Part shown: positions 1 to 7,668 of the stretch, piece by piece
Layout: every line of letters begins with the position of its first letter
Numbering within the stretch: the stretch's first letter is position 1
The notes under the pieces: model-generated
Databases searched by the model: none
The model's input: the letters and a program-made list of their open reading frames with translations, nothing else
Told to the model about the DNA's origin: nothing
Program-made: the position numbers and the translations under genes
Source: a virus
Strand: one strand, 5' to 3'
DNA: 26,051 nucleotides
Virus record (IMG/VR): IMGVR_UViG_3300047548_000650
Span: 1 to 26,051 of that record

Positions 1-524
1 GTGTCGTTTATAAGGTCTTGAACTCTGTACCTGTATGCGTTGTCGTACTCGATAAAGTGGGAGATTATTTCAGCAAATTGCCTTGCAACATGCTCTGAAA
101 TTCCAATCTCTCTCAAGAAGACGTAGGTAAACTTGCATATCTCATAGGCACAAGGTGTCATATATTTCTCCAAAAGTATGTGAGGGGACAAGACTTTGAA
201 TAGTATGCTGTTATAAGCCTCTAGGACGCTCGCTATTGATAGTTTGTGACGTTTTGGTAGTATCGCTTGTCCTACCATAAAACTTATCGCTACGGGCAAT
301 TTTGAGGCTATTTTTAAACCCTCTGCTAGAATCCTCTTGGCTATGTTGAATGCAAATAGCGTGTCGGCGGGTGCTGTTCCTTTCTGTGGGTACTCCGCTC
401 CCTTAAGCCATACCTGTATACCATTGTCAAATGTGATGTTTTCTTGAAGGTAGAACACCTCACTCTCGCTTCTTATCTGTTCCGCACTTTCCTTGTACTT
501 GAATATGTGTCTGGGTAGGCTCAT
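1..524 (-). CDS. Unknown protein, C-terminus beyond window edge
   Basis: An uninterrupted minus-strand frame runs from ATG at 524 through the left edge, giving at least 174 residues and no stop. It begins MSLPRHIFKYKESAEQ. The visible part is mixed alpha/beta and mostly soluble, with a moderately hydrophobic stretch (KLPVAISFMVGQAIL) near residues 80-95 that is too weak to call a membrane segment, and two cysteines near residues 132-137. I do not recognise the family. It follows a helix-turn-helix gene and has its own TGTTATAAT promoter just upstream, so it may start a new transcription unit after the lysis gene. The reading frame is well supported by its length, its promoter and its codirectional placement; the function is unknown. 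Confidence 0.7.
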   Translation of the reverse strand, partial: MSLPRHIFKYKESAEQIRSESEVFYLQENITFDNGIQVWLKGAEYPQKGTAPADTLFAFNIAKRILAEGLKIASKLPVAISFMVGQAILPKRHKLSIASVLEAYNSILFKVLSPHILLEKYMTPCAYEICKFTYVFLREIGISEHVARQFAEIISHFIEYDNAYRYRVQDLIND

Positions 525-542
525 GCAATTATTATTATAACA
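525..542 (-). promoter_or_regulatory. Extended -10 promoter close to ATG 524
   Basis: Minus strand reads TGTTATAAT followed by 9 bases and ATG. TG-T-TATAAT is a perfect extended -10. No good -35 is visible. The 9-base gap predicts a leader of only two or three bases, or none. Confidence 0.6.
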
Positions 543-543
543 C

Positions 544-861
544 TCATTGTAATATGAATGGGTCTTCAGAGCAATTTTCTATCTTTATAGTCATAGCAAG
601 CCTCATTCTCGCAATCTCGTTGCGTATGTATCTTGCAAGGTGAGGGTTGTCTTTCATCTTTTGTTGTAGCCTGACAATCTCGTTCATTTGGTAGTCACGC
701 AAACATTTAGGGTGTTCAATCCGTTTTGCTCCCTTTTTCTTGATGTGATAATAGACCACCATCTTTGCTACACCTAACTCTCGTGCAAGAAATGAAATCG
801 ACTCTCCGTTTGAGTGCCTCTCTAATATTTCCCGTACTTGTTCTTGTGTAAGTCTGCTCAT
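544..861 (-). CDS. Small helix-turn-helix protein
   Basis: 105 residues from ATG at 861. Residues 4-40 (LTQEQVREILERHSNGESIS, then FLARELGVAKMVVYYHIKKK) look like the resolvase/Mor-type helix-turn-helix in which the second helix follows GVAK. The rest is a basic, helical tail. Such small DNA-binding proteins in phages act as regulators or as remnants of homing nucleases; no nuclease motif is visible here. A longer start (TTG at 876) is possible, but ATG 861 fits the first HTH helix better. It lies 23 bases after the endolysin stop and ends 20 bases before the next ATG. It is a candidate regulator of the unusual promoters in this window, but that is only inference from position. Confidence 0.7.
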   Translation of the reverse strand: MSRLTQEQVREILERHSNGESISFLARELGVAKMVVYYHIKKKGAKRIEHPKCLRDYQMNEIVRLQQKMKDNPHLARYIRNEIARMRLAMTIKIENCSEDPFILQ

Positions 862-884
862 CTTTTTATGAGCCAAATGTAATG

Positions 885-1934
885 TCAGGACGGGAATTTG
901 GCGGTTAGTAGTTCCTCAATTTTTCTGCGTGACTGCTTTCCAAAGTAACCCGTAGGCAATTTCAACCCTACACTCCACAATATGCTTTCCTCGTAATCCT
1001 TTTGGAAATCTTTGACTGCTTGGCGTGTGATTCCGCCAAAGAAAGACGTGGTGTTCATTTTTGGGAAGTAACCGTTTGCCTTTAGTATCTCCTGCAAGGC
1101 TTTCACGTCTTCACCCTGCATTTCTACGGTGAGGTCACGGGTAAACTTATACCCCTTGTATTTGGCAGGTGTGACCCACTTCTTTGGCTGTGCAAACTCA
1201 AAGTCTACAAAATAAAGTCCTGCGTTGTGCCGTGCCTCATAGAACTCTTTGGTAATATCTCGCTTTGAAAACCCTCCAAAGTGGGCTGAATCTGTTATGA
1301 AGAACCCAAAACCATCTTTGGTCTTGTATGCGGTGTTAGGTATGGCACAGATTGCGTGGTGTATTGTGGACTTATCCCGTGTTAGTTTAGGGTCTAAAAC
1401 AAGTGGCTTTTCCCTTGCCCATTCATTCCTGTTAGCCCAGATAGAGAACGGTACGGGATAACCTGCGTTTATGGCACTTGCTATTGCATTGAAATCCCTT
1501 TCCTTGAGCCAGATGTAAGACGATTGCCTGTGAAGGAATGCGTCTGCCTCCTGCTGGAGCGTGAGTTTTACACTGTTAGCCTCCGCCTCCGTAAATACCT
1601 CTTTTAATAGGCTTCTCTTGCACGTTCCTTGTGCAAGTACCTTATCGGCTATATCGTGCCACCAGCACCCTTCTTGGGGCTTATTTGCCCGTTGTGTGTA
1701 CAAATACTCGTCTGAAAGTATCTCTTTCTCGGTATGCCATAGGGCATTACACATTGAAGAAGGCACGCACGATGACTTACTCTTTTGGTTTCTTTCAACG
1801 TATGCCTGTGCGGTCTTCTGTGCTTGCTTATAGGTGACGTACTTTATCTCGCCGAGGTCTACTTCACGAGAATCAAAGTCCTTGTCCTTTAACTTCTTTG
1901 GTCTATTGTCTTGTAGTTCTCCTGTGTATTTCAT
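885..1934 (-). CDS. Endolysin: papain-like cysteine peptidase plus PG-binding domain
   Basis: 349 residues. The N-terminal two thirds look like a papain-fold (C1/C39-like) peptidase: Cys56 in KSSCVPSSMCNAL at the head of a helix, His192/193 in TIHHAIC, and Asp215 in FFITDSAHFGGF where papain-type enzymes have the NSWG asparagine. Residues 266-345 form a PG_binding_1 domain (VKALQEILKANGYFP, then GGITRQAVKDFQ), with the long EESIL-GL-TGYFG extension common in Patescibacteria proteins. It probably cleaves host wall peptides at lysis. I chose ATG 1934 because it sits one base after the preceding stop (TAATATG); an upstream ATG at 1958 would overlap that gene. No signal peptide is visible, so release should need a holin. 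The peptidase assignment rests on motifs only. Confidence 0.75.
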   Translation of the reverse strand: MKYTGELQDNRPKKLKDKDFDSREVDLGEIKYVTYKQAQKTAQAYVERNQKSKSSCVPSSMCNALWHTEKEILSDEYLYTQRANKPQEGCWWHDIADKVLAQGTCKRSLLKEVFTEAEANSVKLTLQQEADAFLHRQSSYIWLKERDFNAIASAINAGYPVPFSIWANRNEWAREKPLVLDPKLTRDKSTIHHAICAIPNTAYKTKDGFGFFITDSAHFGGFSKRDITKEFYEARHNAGLYFVDFEFAQPKKWVTPAKYKGYKFTRDLTVEMQGEDVKALQEILKANGYFPKMNTTSFFGGITRQAVKDFQKDYEESILWSVGLKLPTGYFGKQSRRKIEELLTAKFPS

Positions 1935-1935
1935 A

Positions 1936-2799
1936 TTATGATTTTGTATAAAATTCATAAACTACTATCTTTCCTTTTCCACCTGCACCAGAAGTTCCTG
2001 TTACACTTGCACCACCACCGCCACCAGGTACAGAACCTGCAGTTGCGCTTCCTAGATGATTTCCATTTCCCCCATTTCCTCCACTGATAGAAGTTCCTGC
2101 TGTACCTGAACCAGCAGAAGAACCAGCCGAACCACCACCAGCTCCTCCATACACAGCAGAACCAGCAGAGTTTAAGTTATTCCCGTTTATTCCACCTCCA
2201 CCTCCTGCATTGAGTGCATTGACCGCACCTCCACCAGAACCACCACCATTAGTTGAAATTGGTGTGCTAGGTGTTCCAGCAGAACCGCCAGTTGTAGAAC
2301 CTGCCGAACCAGCTGAAAGATGCCCACCACCACCACCTCCTCCTGCATCTGATCCAGCCTGTGTAGAACCAGCTCCTCCTCCATAAGCAGTAAGCAAAGA
2401 ACCAAAAGTTGTGTTTCCACCTGCATTTCCGTTTGTGTTTCCGCTTACACCTGTTCCTCCGTTTCCTATAGTCACTGTTTCAGTTGCTCCCAATTCAGAC
2501 GCTAAGAATTTTTTTGTATTAAATCCTCCACCACCTCCCCCACCTGCATTAGCAGTAGTTGTTCTTGATGCTCCGCTACCTCCACCTCCCCATGCTTCTA
2601 CTATAATAAACTCAAGTCCAGCATCTTTTGTCCAAGTCCCTGATGATGTAAATTCAACAACATCACTGTATTGACCTGTAAATGTTACATCTAAAACCCC
2701 ACTCCCATTTAACTTAGGTACTTTCCCACTATCACCAGCACCTGCTGATGTTGAAACAAAGTCTGAAGCGAGTGCTGTTTGTCCTGAAGCGATTGTCAT
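1936..2799 (-). CDS. Glycine-rich tail tip adhesin
   Basis: 287 residues. Residues 1-45 (MTIASGQTALASDF, then GKVPKLNGSGVLDVTFTG) resemble the start of tail-fibre subunits. Residues 46-75 match the glycine-rich fibre domain entry (FTSSGTWTKDAG, FIIVEAWGGGG). The rest is dominated by Gly, Ser, Thr, Ala and Asn with runs of up to seven glycines, ending in a beta strand KIVVYEFYTKS. This composition is typical of receptor-binding tips built from polyglycine-II helices, as in the gp38-type adhesins of T-even relatives. It is the last structural gene before the endolysin, the usual place for a receptor-binding protein. The repeats make it a likely site of recombination or length variation. Confidence 0.7.
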   Translation of the reverse strand: MTIASGQTALASDFVSTSAGAGDSGKVPKLNGSGVLDVTFTGQYSDVVEFTSSGTWTKDAGLEFIIVEAWGGGGSGASRTTTANAGGGGGGGFNTKKFLASELGATETVTIGNGGTGVSGNTNGNAGGNTTFGSLLTAYGGGAGSTQAGSDAGGGGGGGHLSAGSAGSTTGGSAGTPSTPISTNGGGSGGGAVNALNAGGGGGINGNNLNSAGSAVYGGAGGGSAGSSAGSGTAGTSISGGNGGNGNHLGSATAGSVPGGGGGASVTGTSGAGGKGKIVVYEFYTKS

Positions 2800-2814
2800 A
2801 TATATTTTATTAAA

Positions 2815-3294
2815 TTAAGTAATTGTAAATTGGACCTCCAAAGTTGTGTCCTCGTTTGTTCCCTTTGTGTATACAGAACCAAAGAGGGCGTGGTTGAACA
2901 TCTGACCTGTCGATACTGTCGCTGTTCCGTCAACAAATGTCCCAACTTCCCAATATGAGCCGTTTGCAAGGTCTGCACTTGCAAAGAAGAATCTTAATGT
3001 GAGCGTATTTGTTGATATTGTTCCAGTCACCTTTGCCGTTCTTGCTGTAACCGCATTGAGTGCCGTATCAGAAACAGTAGGAGTCGTGTTTGACGTTCCT
3101 ATGTCTAAATGAGTTATATTTAATGAGTAAGTGTTAGTGCCGTTAAGTCTATCAAGCACAAGGTCTTTACCTGTATTAGTTCCAAGAAGAACTATATTGT
3201 CATAAAAAGGAGTTACTTCAATTAACTTTCCTGTAATTGAACAGGACTTGATTGCTCTAAACTTTCCTTTTATTCCAGTTTTTTCTTTTAACAT
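2815..3294 (-). CDS. Tail fibre or tail-tip associated protein
   Basis: 159 residues. After a short basic N-terminus (MLKEKTGIKGKFRAIKSC) it is all-beta: LDIGTSNTTPTVSDTALNAV near residues 64-83, then RTAKVTGTISTNTLTLRFFF and SYWEVGTFVDG. The pattern 'GTSNTTPT.SDT.L' followed by 'E.G.F' occurs in many phage minor structural proteins found near fibres. It lies between the baseplate hub and the glycine-rich adhesin and has its own promoter, so it may be needed in more copies than the hub or form a trimeric stem for the adhesin. The exact role is unknown. Confidence 0.6.
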   Translation of the reverse strand: MLKEKTGIKGKFRAIKSCSITGKLIEVTPFYDNIVLLGTNTGKDLVLDRLNGTNTYSLNITHLDIGTSNTTPTVSDTALNAVTARTAKVTGTISTNTLTLRFFFASADLANGSYWEVGTFVDGTATVSTGQMFNHALFGSVYTKGTNEDTTLEVQFTIT

Positions 3295-3309
3295 AAAAAT
3301 ATTATACCA
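3295..3309 (-). promoter_or_regulatory. Leaderless promoter of the 2815-3294 gene
   Basis: Minus strand TGGTATAAT, then exactly 6 bases (ATTTTT), then ATG. Perfect extended -10 (TG-G-TATAAT); no convincing -35. The start point predicted 7 bases after the -10 is the A of the ATG. Confidence 0.65.
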
Positions 3310-3327
3310 CTTTAGTTCTCTTTGGCA

Positions 3328-4746
3328 TTAACTCCATGTACCAAATCCCCACACAAGGGTTGTTGTTCCTGTTGTCCATCTGTAAGGAGGTGATGTCTTG
3401 CTGTTGGTCGGTGTCGAGTCGACAATCGTAAATGATTCAGTTGTTTGCCTAATCCGAGATACAAACTCATCTTCCTGAATCTCTATCTGGTCTGACGGGT
3501 TCACGATTAGAAGTCTTGCCAGTATGTCGTTTATTCCAATGTCTTCTGCGGTCACACACTCGACCTCGTGGGTAAGCTCGTCAGTGTCAGGCGTTCTTAG
3601 GTAACTGCGTATTGATTGAACCTTGAAGTCCTCGTCAATCCCACGTATCGTAGACTGTACGTTTATGGTCTGTCCTGTCATAAGACCAGAAGTATAGGTG
3701 AGAAACGATGCAGTCTTTTCGGGTGTCGAGTACCTAAGAAGCTCGACGTCCGCCCTAAGACCAGCAGTATCAAGGTCACGAATGTTCTTGTCCACGATGA
3801 CGTGCTGAAATAAGCCGTATGTCGCTATGCTTGCCTCGTTTCTCTTTTGGAGGATAAGAGGGTATTGCGGATATTGCGTGACTGTTATGTTTGACGTACC
3901 GCTTGCAGGAGGTGTTACAAACTTGAGCGACTTCTCGTTGTAGTTCCAATAACAGTCAAAGCCAGCAGGGTCAATGTTCTCAACTCCGACAGTCTTGGCT
4001 ACGGACGCAACCTCAATCGTAGGTAGGTTGGCGAATTTTGTAGCAAGGGGAAACACGTCCTTTGTTCCGTCACCTGATAGGTACTCTGTTCTAAGCGTTG
4101 TGCTGGTAAGCAATCCTCCCCGTATGATGACTTCATTTCTTAACTGATGCGTGTCCTCTCGTACAGACAGAGAGTTATAGACATAATTGCCTGACGTGTC
4201 CGTAAGGTCAAAGGCGGATGCAGTCGATGCTGTTTCAAAGAAATGAATGTCCTTGTCATAGTCTATATACCACTCAAAACCGTCTACAAGCTCTGTGAGG
4301 CGTGTTAAACACCTTGATATGGGTAAGTAGTTGAACGTGACCGAATCAATCGTCACAGGGCAATTTACGGCATTGTCAGTAATACCAGAGGCAAATGTAG
4401 TAGTTAGGTCTGCAATTATGGCATTGACTGTCATCGCTTCGTATGTCTTTGACACCAGTTGCCTATCAAGGTCATGTGTATAGTCCTTGCAGATACACCT
4501 GATGTACTCGACCCTTCCCTCTACTTCCTCCTCCATTTCAACGATGTACCCACCAAACTCCTTAGTTGCTCCAATTGTTAATACCACCTCATCACCAGAA
4601 GTAGGCTTGTATGTTTGTCCGTTAAACTTCTTAATCAAAAAAGAAAGTTTGTCAGCCTCCTTGCTCAAGATCTGCTCTCTTTTCAAAGATTTCCAATCAA
4701 CCAGAGATACCCTGTTTGTTCCATTTATGGTTAGTGTGATTGACAT
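3328..4746 (-). CDS. Baseplate hub / tail-associated protein
   Basis: 472 residues. The N-terminal part (MSITLTINGTNRVSLVDW, then FGGYIVEMEEEVEG and IRCICKDYTHDLDRQLV near residues 85-97) is the pattern of phage hub proteins related to T4 gp27 and siphovirus Tal N-domains: an OB-like domain followed by 'Dyt..LDr..V'. WYIDYDKDIHFF near residues 160-172 is another hallmark. The C-terminus (SKTSPPYRWTTGTTTLVWGF) looks like a separate small beta domain. The protein should form the ring at the tail tip below the tape measure. It begins 8 bases after the tape-measure stop. I see no lysozyme or peptidase motif. No separate distal tail (Dit) gene lies between it and the tape measure. Confidence 0.7.
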   Translation of the reverse strand: MSITLTINGTNRVSLVDWKSLKREQILSKEADKLSFLIKKFNGQTYKPTSGDEVVLTIGATKEFGGYIVEMEEEVEGRVEYIRCICKDYTHDLDRQLVSKTYEAMTVNAIIADLTTTFASGITDNAVNCPVTIDSVTFNYLPISRCLTRLTELVDGFEWYIDYDKDIHFFETASTASAFDLTDTSGNYVYNSLSVREDTHQLRNEVIIRGGLLTSTTLRTEYLSGDGTKDVFPLATKFANLPTIEVASVAKTVGVENIDPAGFDCYWNYNEKSLKFVTPPASGTSNITVTQYPQYPLILQKRNEASIATYGLFQHVIVDKNIRDLDTAGLRADVELLRYSTPEKTASFLTYTSGLMTGQTINVQSTIRGIDEDFKVQSIRSYLRTPDTDELTHEVECVTAEDIGINDILARLLIVNPSDQIEIQEDEFVSRIRQTTESFTIVDSTPTNSKTSPPYRWTTGTTTLVWGFGTWS

Positions 4747-4754
4747 AGTGTTAT

Positions 4755-6143
4755 TTAAAATCTAGCAGTCCTTTTAAAGACCTGAATTATCTTGTCCCCG
4801 ATACGCTCCGCAACACTGTCATCAAGATACGTTCCTCCATTCATATTGATTGTCAGGTTAACACCTCCTGCACCTGCCATTTTGTAATTAGGTGTGATTG
4901 AGCCGTTGGATGACGGGGTAAATAGTTCAGGCCCCTTTTCACCTACCATATATGATTGCCCTAACTGCACACCTCCTCCTGTTGCCTTGCCCTTGAACCA
5001 GTCAGACAGTTTCTCACCTGCTTTCTTTGCAAGCCCAAGACCGCTTGCCTTAAGAAATAAGTCTATTACTGACTGCAAAGCCCTTTTTAATGAGGCTATT
5101 GGGTTATCTATAATGTATGTAAATGTTTCAGTAAACATCGCTTTTAGCCCTCCAAGAACTAAGTCCATATCGTTCTGCAAGATTTTTATTGACTCGTTCA
5201 GTGCGTATATTGTTGCCGTAAACGCCGCCACAATACCGATGACTGCAAGAACAGGAGTGCTAAGCAAAGCAAATCCAGCAGTGATGGCAGGTATGGCAAG
5301 ACCAAGCAACCCGAGCGCAACAAGCAAAGCGGATATTCCTGCTGTAATTGCCAAGATTGTAACAACAAGCCTAGGGTTTTCCTCTGTAAATGTAGCCACT
5401 GTCTGAATTACTGGAAGCATTGTGTTTGCAAGAGCAAGGAGAGCAGGTTGCAAAGACTTTCCTATGCTTTCTACAATGTCGCCAAATGAACCTTTAAGCT
5501 GTCCAAGTGACTTGTCATATCCTGCAACAGTGTCTGTTGTTTCTCGTAGGTTCTGGTTAAATCCCTCGATGATTGTTGCAACCTTCTGCTGTTCAGTACC
5601 TGTATTGATGAGTTCCTGCTGGTGTTCCGTGAAGCGAATACCCATTTTAGACAGCATGCCGAACTCTCCTCGTAATGCCTTTGCCATAATGTTAGCGCTT
5701 GATATGTAACTGTCCGCACCAGCCGTCACACCGTCCTGATTGATTGTAAGGTCTGCAAGCGATTTGGTAAGGTCAATGACTGATTGTGACTGAAGACCGA
5801 ACGTGGATAGCTGGGCTACTCCTGCATTAAGAGCATCCGCATCTACTCCTGCCTTTTTTTGAAGTGCATTAGTAATCTCATTGACTGCTTTTACCTGCTC
5901 TTTTGTCCCCTTTGAAACCTGTATGATTGCGTGTTCAAGTTGTCTTTGTGACCGCTCGCTCTCCGCATATGCTTTTACGGACACTCCTACAACAGTAGCA
6001 ATAGCACCAAGCCCGACTGTTCCTGCTGTTGCCATGTTCTTAAAGCCTTGCTCATTGTCTTTTAGAGTTCGATTAAGACCCTGCAAAGTTTTCTCTGCCT
6101 CGTTCTTTGCCTTTATTACGATTTGCAAAACTTTTTCGTTCAT
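4755..6143 (-). CDS. Tape measure protein, short
   Basis: 462 residues. A long helical N-terminus (IVIKAKNEAEKTLQGLNRTL) is followed by the MCP-signal-like tail region seen in TMPs (QLEHAIIQVSKGTKEQVKAV, ALQKKAGVDADALNAG). Hydrophobic segments lie near residues 258-320 (LVVTILAITAGISALLVALG and VLAVIGIVAAFTATIYAL). A Gly-rich C-terminus carries the frequent TMP motif GLAKKAGEKLSDWFKG and VGEKGPELFTPSSNG. At about 0.15 nm per residue the length predicts a tail near 70 nm, which is short for a siphovirus. ATG lies one base after the stop of the frameshifted chaperone. TMPs set tail length and may help DNA cross the host membrane. Confidence 0.88.
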   Translation of the reverse strand: MNEKVLQIVIKAKNEAEKTLQGLNRTLKDNEQGFKNMATAGTVGLGAIATVVGVSVKAYAESERSQRQLEHAIIQVSKGTKEQVKAVNEITNALQKKAGVDADALNAGVAQLSTFGLQSQSVIDLTKSLADLTINQDGVTAGADSYISSANIMAKALRGEFGMLSKMGIRFTEHQQELINTGTEQQKVATIIEGFNQNLRETTDTVAGYDKSLGQLKGSFGDIVESIGKSLQPALLALANTMLPVIQTVATFTEENPRLVVTILAITAGISALLVALGLLGLAIPAITAGFALLSTPVLAVIGIVAAFTATIYALNESIKILQNDMDLVLGGLKAMFTETFTYIIDNPIASLKRALQSVIDLFLKASGLGLAKKAGEKLSDWFKGKATGGGVQLGQSYMVGEKGPELFTPSSNGSITPNYKMAGAGGVNLTINMNGGTYLDDSVAERIGDKIIQVFKRTARF

Positions 6144-6144
6144 T

Positions 6145-6665
6145 TTATTTCTTATTTTGTTGCTTGTTTTCCAGTGACCACTTCATTATCAGGCAATCTA
6201 TAAACCAGTTTGGCTGGTTCAGGTACTCCTGATATGACCAGCCCATCTTCTCGCACACCATGCACGTCATCACTTCTGTTGGTATGTCTGTCTTGCTTCC
6301 GCTTAGAAGAACCTTGTACGAATACTCTATGTCGTTTTTTTTTGAGTATACGAAGAATCGCTTGTCACCTTGTTTATCTCCTCAAGAAGCATGTCATAGT
6401 CAGATGACGGCAAGTTCTTTACCTGCTCAATCACATTATCTGCGTTTCCATTCACGTTTCTCACCAATAACTCAAGTGCCTTGTCGTTGGATTTGTAGAC
6501 CAGAGAAAGTGGAATATCCCCTTTGACTGAACCAGTTGCATCCGCTGACATGTTTGATGTCATAATCTCCGTTATCTGCTGTTTCTCTCCAGCCGTAATG
6601 TATGAGTAATACTCAATCTCAAATCCCGTAATTGGTAACTTGATTTTTAATGTTTTTCTTTCCAT
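6145..6665 (-). CDS. Tail assembly chaperone G-T, made by -1 frameshift
   Basis: The minus strand stays open in the -1 frame from the A9 run at 6343-6335 to TAA at 6147-6145. Slipping one base back at A-AAA-AAA joins residue 110 of the G protein to 63 more (NDIEYSYKVLLSGSK, then CEKMGWSYQEYLNQPNWF and IDCLIMKWSLENK), total about 173 residues. The extension has the look of T domains (a 'W.yqEyLnqP.wfid' helix) and no start codon of its own near the slip site. Its stop is one base from the tape-measure ATG. The arrangement matches lambda G/GT: G-T coats the tape measure and recruits tail-tube subunits. The slip itself is inferred from sequence. Confidence 0.82.
6327..6665 (-). CDS. Tail assembly chaperone G
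   Basis: 112 residues, the unshifted product. It begins MERKTLKIKLPITGFEIEYY, a beta-rich start common in G-like chaperones (often next to the major tail protein), followed by helices (EKQQITEIMTSNM and SDYDMLLEEINKV). It ends QKKTT with TAG at 6329-6327, just past the A9 slippery run. It lies between the major tail protein and tape measure, the fixed place of this pair in siphoviruses. It has a promoter of its own immediately upstream. Excess G over G-T is normal for tail assembly. Confidence 0.82.
   Translation of the reverse strand: MERKTLKIKLPITGFEIEYYSYITAGEKQQITEIMTSNMSADATGSVKGDIPLSLVYKSNDKALELLVRNVNGNADNVIEQVKNLPSSDYDMLLEEINKVTSDSSYTQKKTT
6335..6343 (-). other. Slippery sequence for -1 frameshift
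   Basis: Nine A residues on the minus strand, read in frame 0 as CAA AAA AAA ACG. The heptamer A-AAA-AAA allows both lysine tRNAs to slip back one base. The frame-0 stop comes two codons after the slip. Confidence 0.8.
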
Positions 6666-6677
6666 TACGTTATTATA
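6666..6677 (-). promoter_or_regulatory. Leaderless promoter of the tail chaperone gene
   Basis: Minus strand TATAATAACGTAATG: perfect -10 with 6 bases before the ATG, in the short gap after the major tail protein stop. No clear -35 and no TG extension. Confidence 0.55.
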
Positions 6678-6682
6678 ATATA

Positions 6683-7666
6683 TTAGGCGTAAGAAGAAAC
6701 GGTATTAACCAATGCGATGTCAATCATTCTTGAATCAGACAGCGAGTAGAACGCCTCAAAGTTAATCGTCGCCATTACAATATCGTCCTTTCCTAGATTT
6801 CGTGCTACCTCCGTTAACTTCACCTTTGCAAGCTTAATAGTAATTGCTGGTCGTGTTGACGCTCCAATAAGTACGTTTGTGTTGGTAAACGCAATCTGTA
6901 TAGCTCGTGTAGAGTTTGCAAGCATTTCGGTAATGTTTGTTCTGTTGTCATACACAATCTCAAACGAGCCAGTAACTTGGAACTGCTTATTAAGCCTATC
7001 AGTTACGTTAGTTGACCCAATGTTGTGGTCATCCTCTACGTTCTTTGAAATAGATACAGATGCTCGCCTTACAGCGTAAGTAGTTCCTGATGCAAGACCT
7101 CCGTATGTAGTTGCAATCCTGATAGAGCCGTCCTGTGGTCGGAAGTTGTTAGGTGCAGTGTACGATACTGTCGCTGAAGTAGCACTTGATACGTTTGAAG
7201 TAAACGATGCCGAGTATGTAGGGTATTGCCCAACCTCAAAATCAAGGTCAAGACTGTCAATCGCGACGAGAGGAAAGAGAAGGGAAGCGGTTGTCTGTGC
7301 ATTTGGCTCACTTGCTGTGAATGTAAGTGACTGTATCTGTGCGGTCTGTGCAACAGTAAACGTATGAGTGTACGCACTGTCTGTCGGCCCTGACGTACTG
7401 ATTGAACCAAGCGCTCCATAAAGGATATACCCAATCCCATTATCGTCCACCAATCCTGAAATTGACCCCTCTGCAAATGTCTTTACAACGTCTGCATCAG
7501 TCTGATTTTCTATTACTCCATATACGCTTTCCTCTTTTGCGTGTTCTACCTTTTCGTCAATAGTTAGTTCAGTTGTAGGAAGCCACCTCTGTACAGCACG
7601 CCCTGTACCTCGTGTGCTTTCTCGTCCCACTCCTATGTTAAATCTTCGTCCCTGTAATTTTGCCAT
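6683..7666 (-). CDS. Major tail protein (tube)
   Basis: 327 residues, beta-rich throughout. The start (MAKLQGRRFNIGVGRESTRG, then WLPTTELTIDEKVEHAKEES) and the middle (EGSISGLVDDNGIGYILYGA) match tail-tube proteins of the kind with an N-terminal strand, 'GT...W.P..el...e...' and a long beta sandwich. Near residue 255 it has RLNKQFQVTGSFEIVYDN and at the end AKVKLTEVARNLGKDDIVMA, consistent with the stacking loop and final strands. It lies just before the G/G-T chaperones, as in most siphoviruses. It should be the abundant tube subunit. The leader AATAGGTATG has only a weak AGG. Confidence 0.82.
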   Translation of the reverse strand: MAKLQGRRFNIGVGRESTRGTGRAVQRWLPTTELTIDEKVEHAKEESVYGVIENQTDADVVKTFAEGSISGLVDDNGIGYILYGALGSISTSGPTDSAYTHTFTVAQTAQIQSLTFTASEPNAQTTASLLFPLVAIDSLDLDFEVGQYPTYSASFTSNVSSATSATVSYTAPNNFRPQDGSIRIATTYGGLASGTTYAVRRASVSISKNVEDDHNIGSTNVTDRLNKQFQVTGSFEIVYDNRTNITEMLANSTRAIQIAFTNTNVLIGASTRPAITIKLAKVKLTEVARNLGKDDIVMATINFEAFYSLSDSRMIDIALVNTVSSYA

Positions 7667-7668
7667 AC

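Noticed and set aside
1936-2799. CRISPR or tandem DNA repeat in the glycine-rich region
   Set aside because: Repeats are irregular and follow Gly codons in frame; no constant spacer length.
4894-5406. Plus-strand open frame opposite the tape measure
   Set aside because: Shadow of a clear tape-measure gene; Ser/Pro/Ala-rich without domain.
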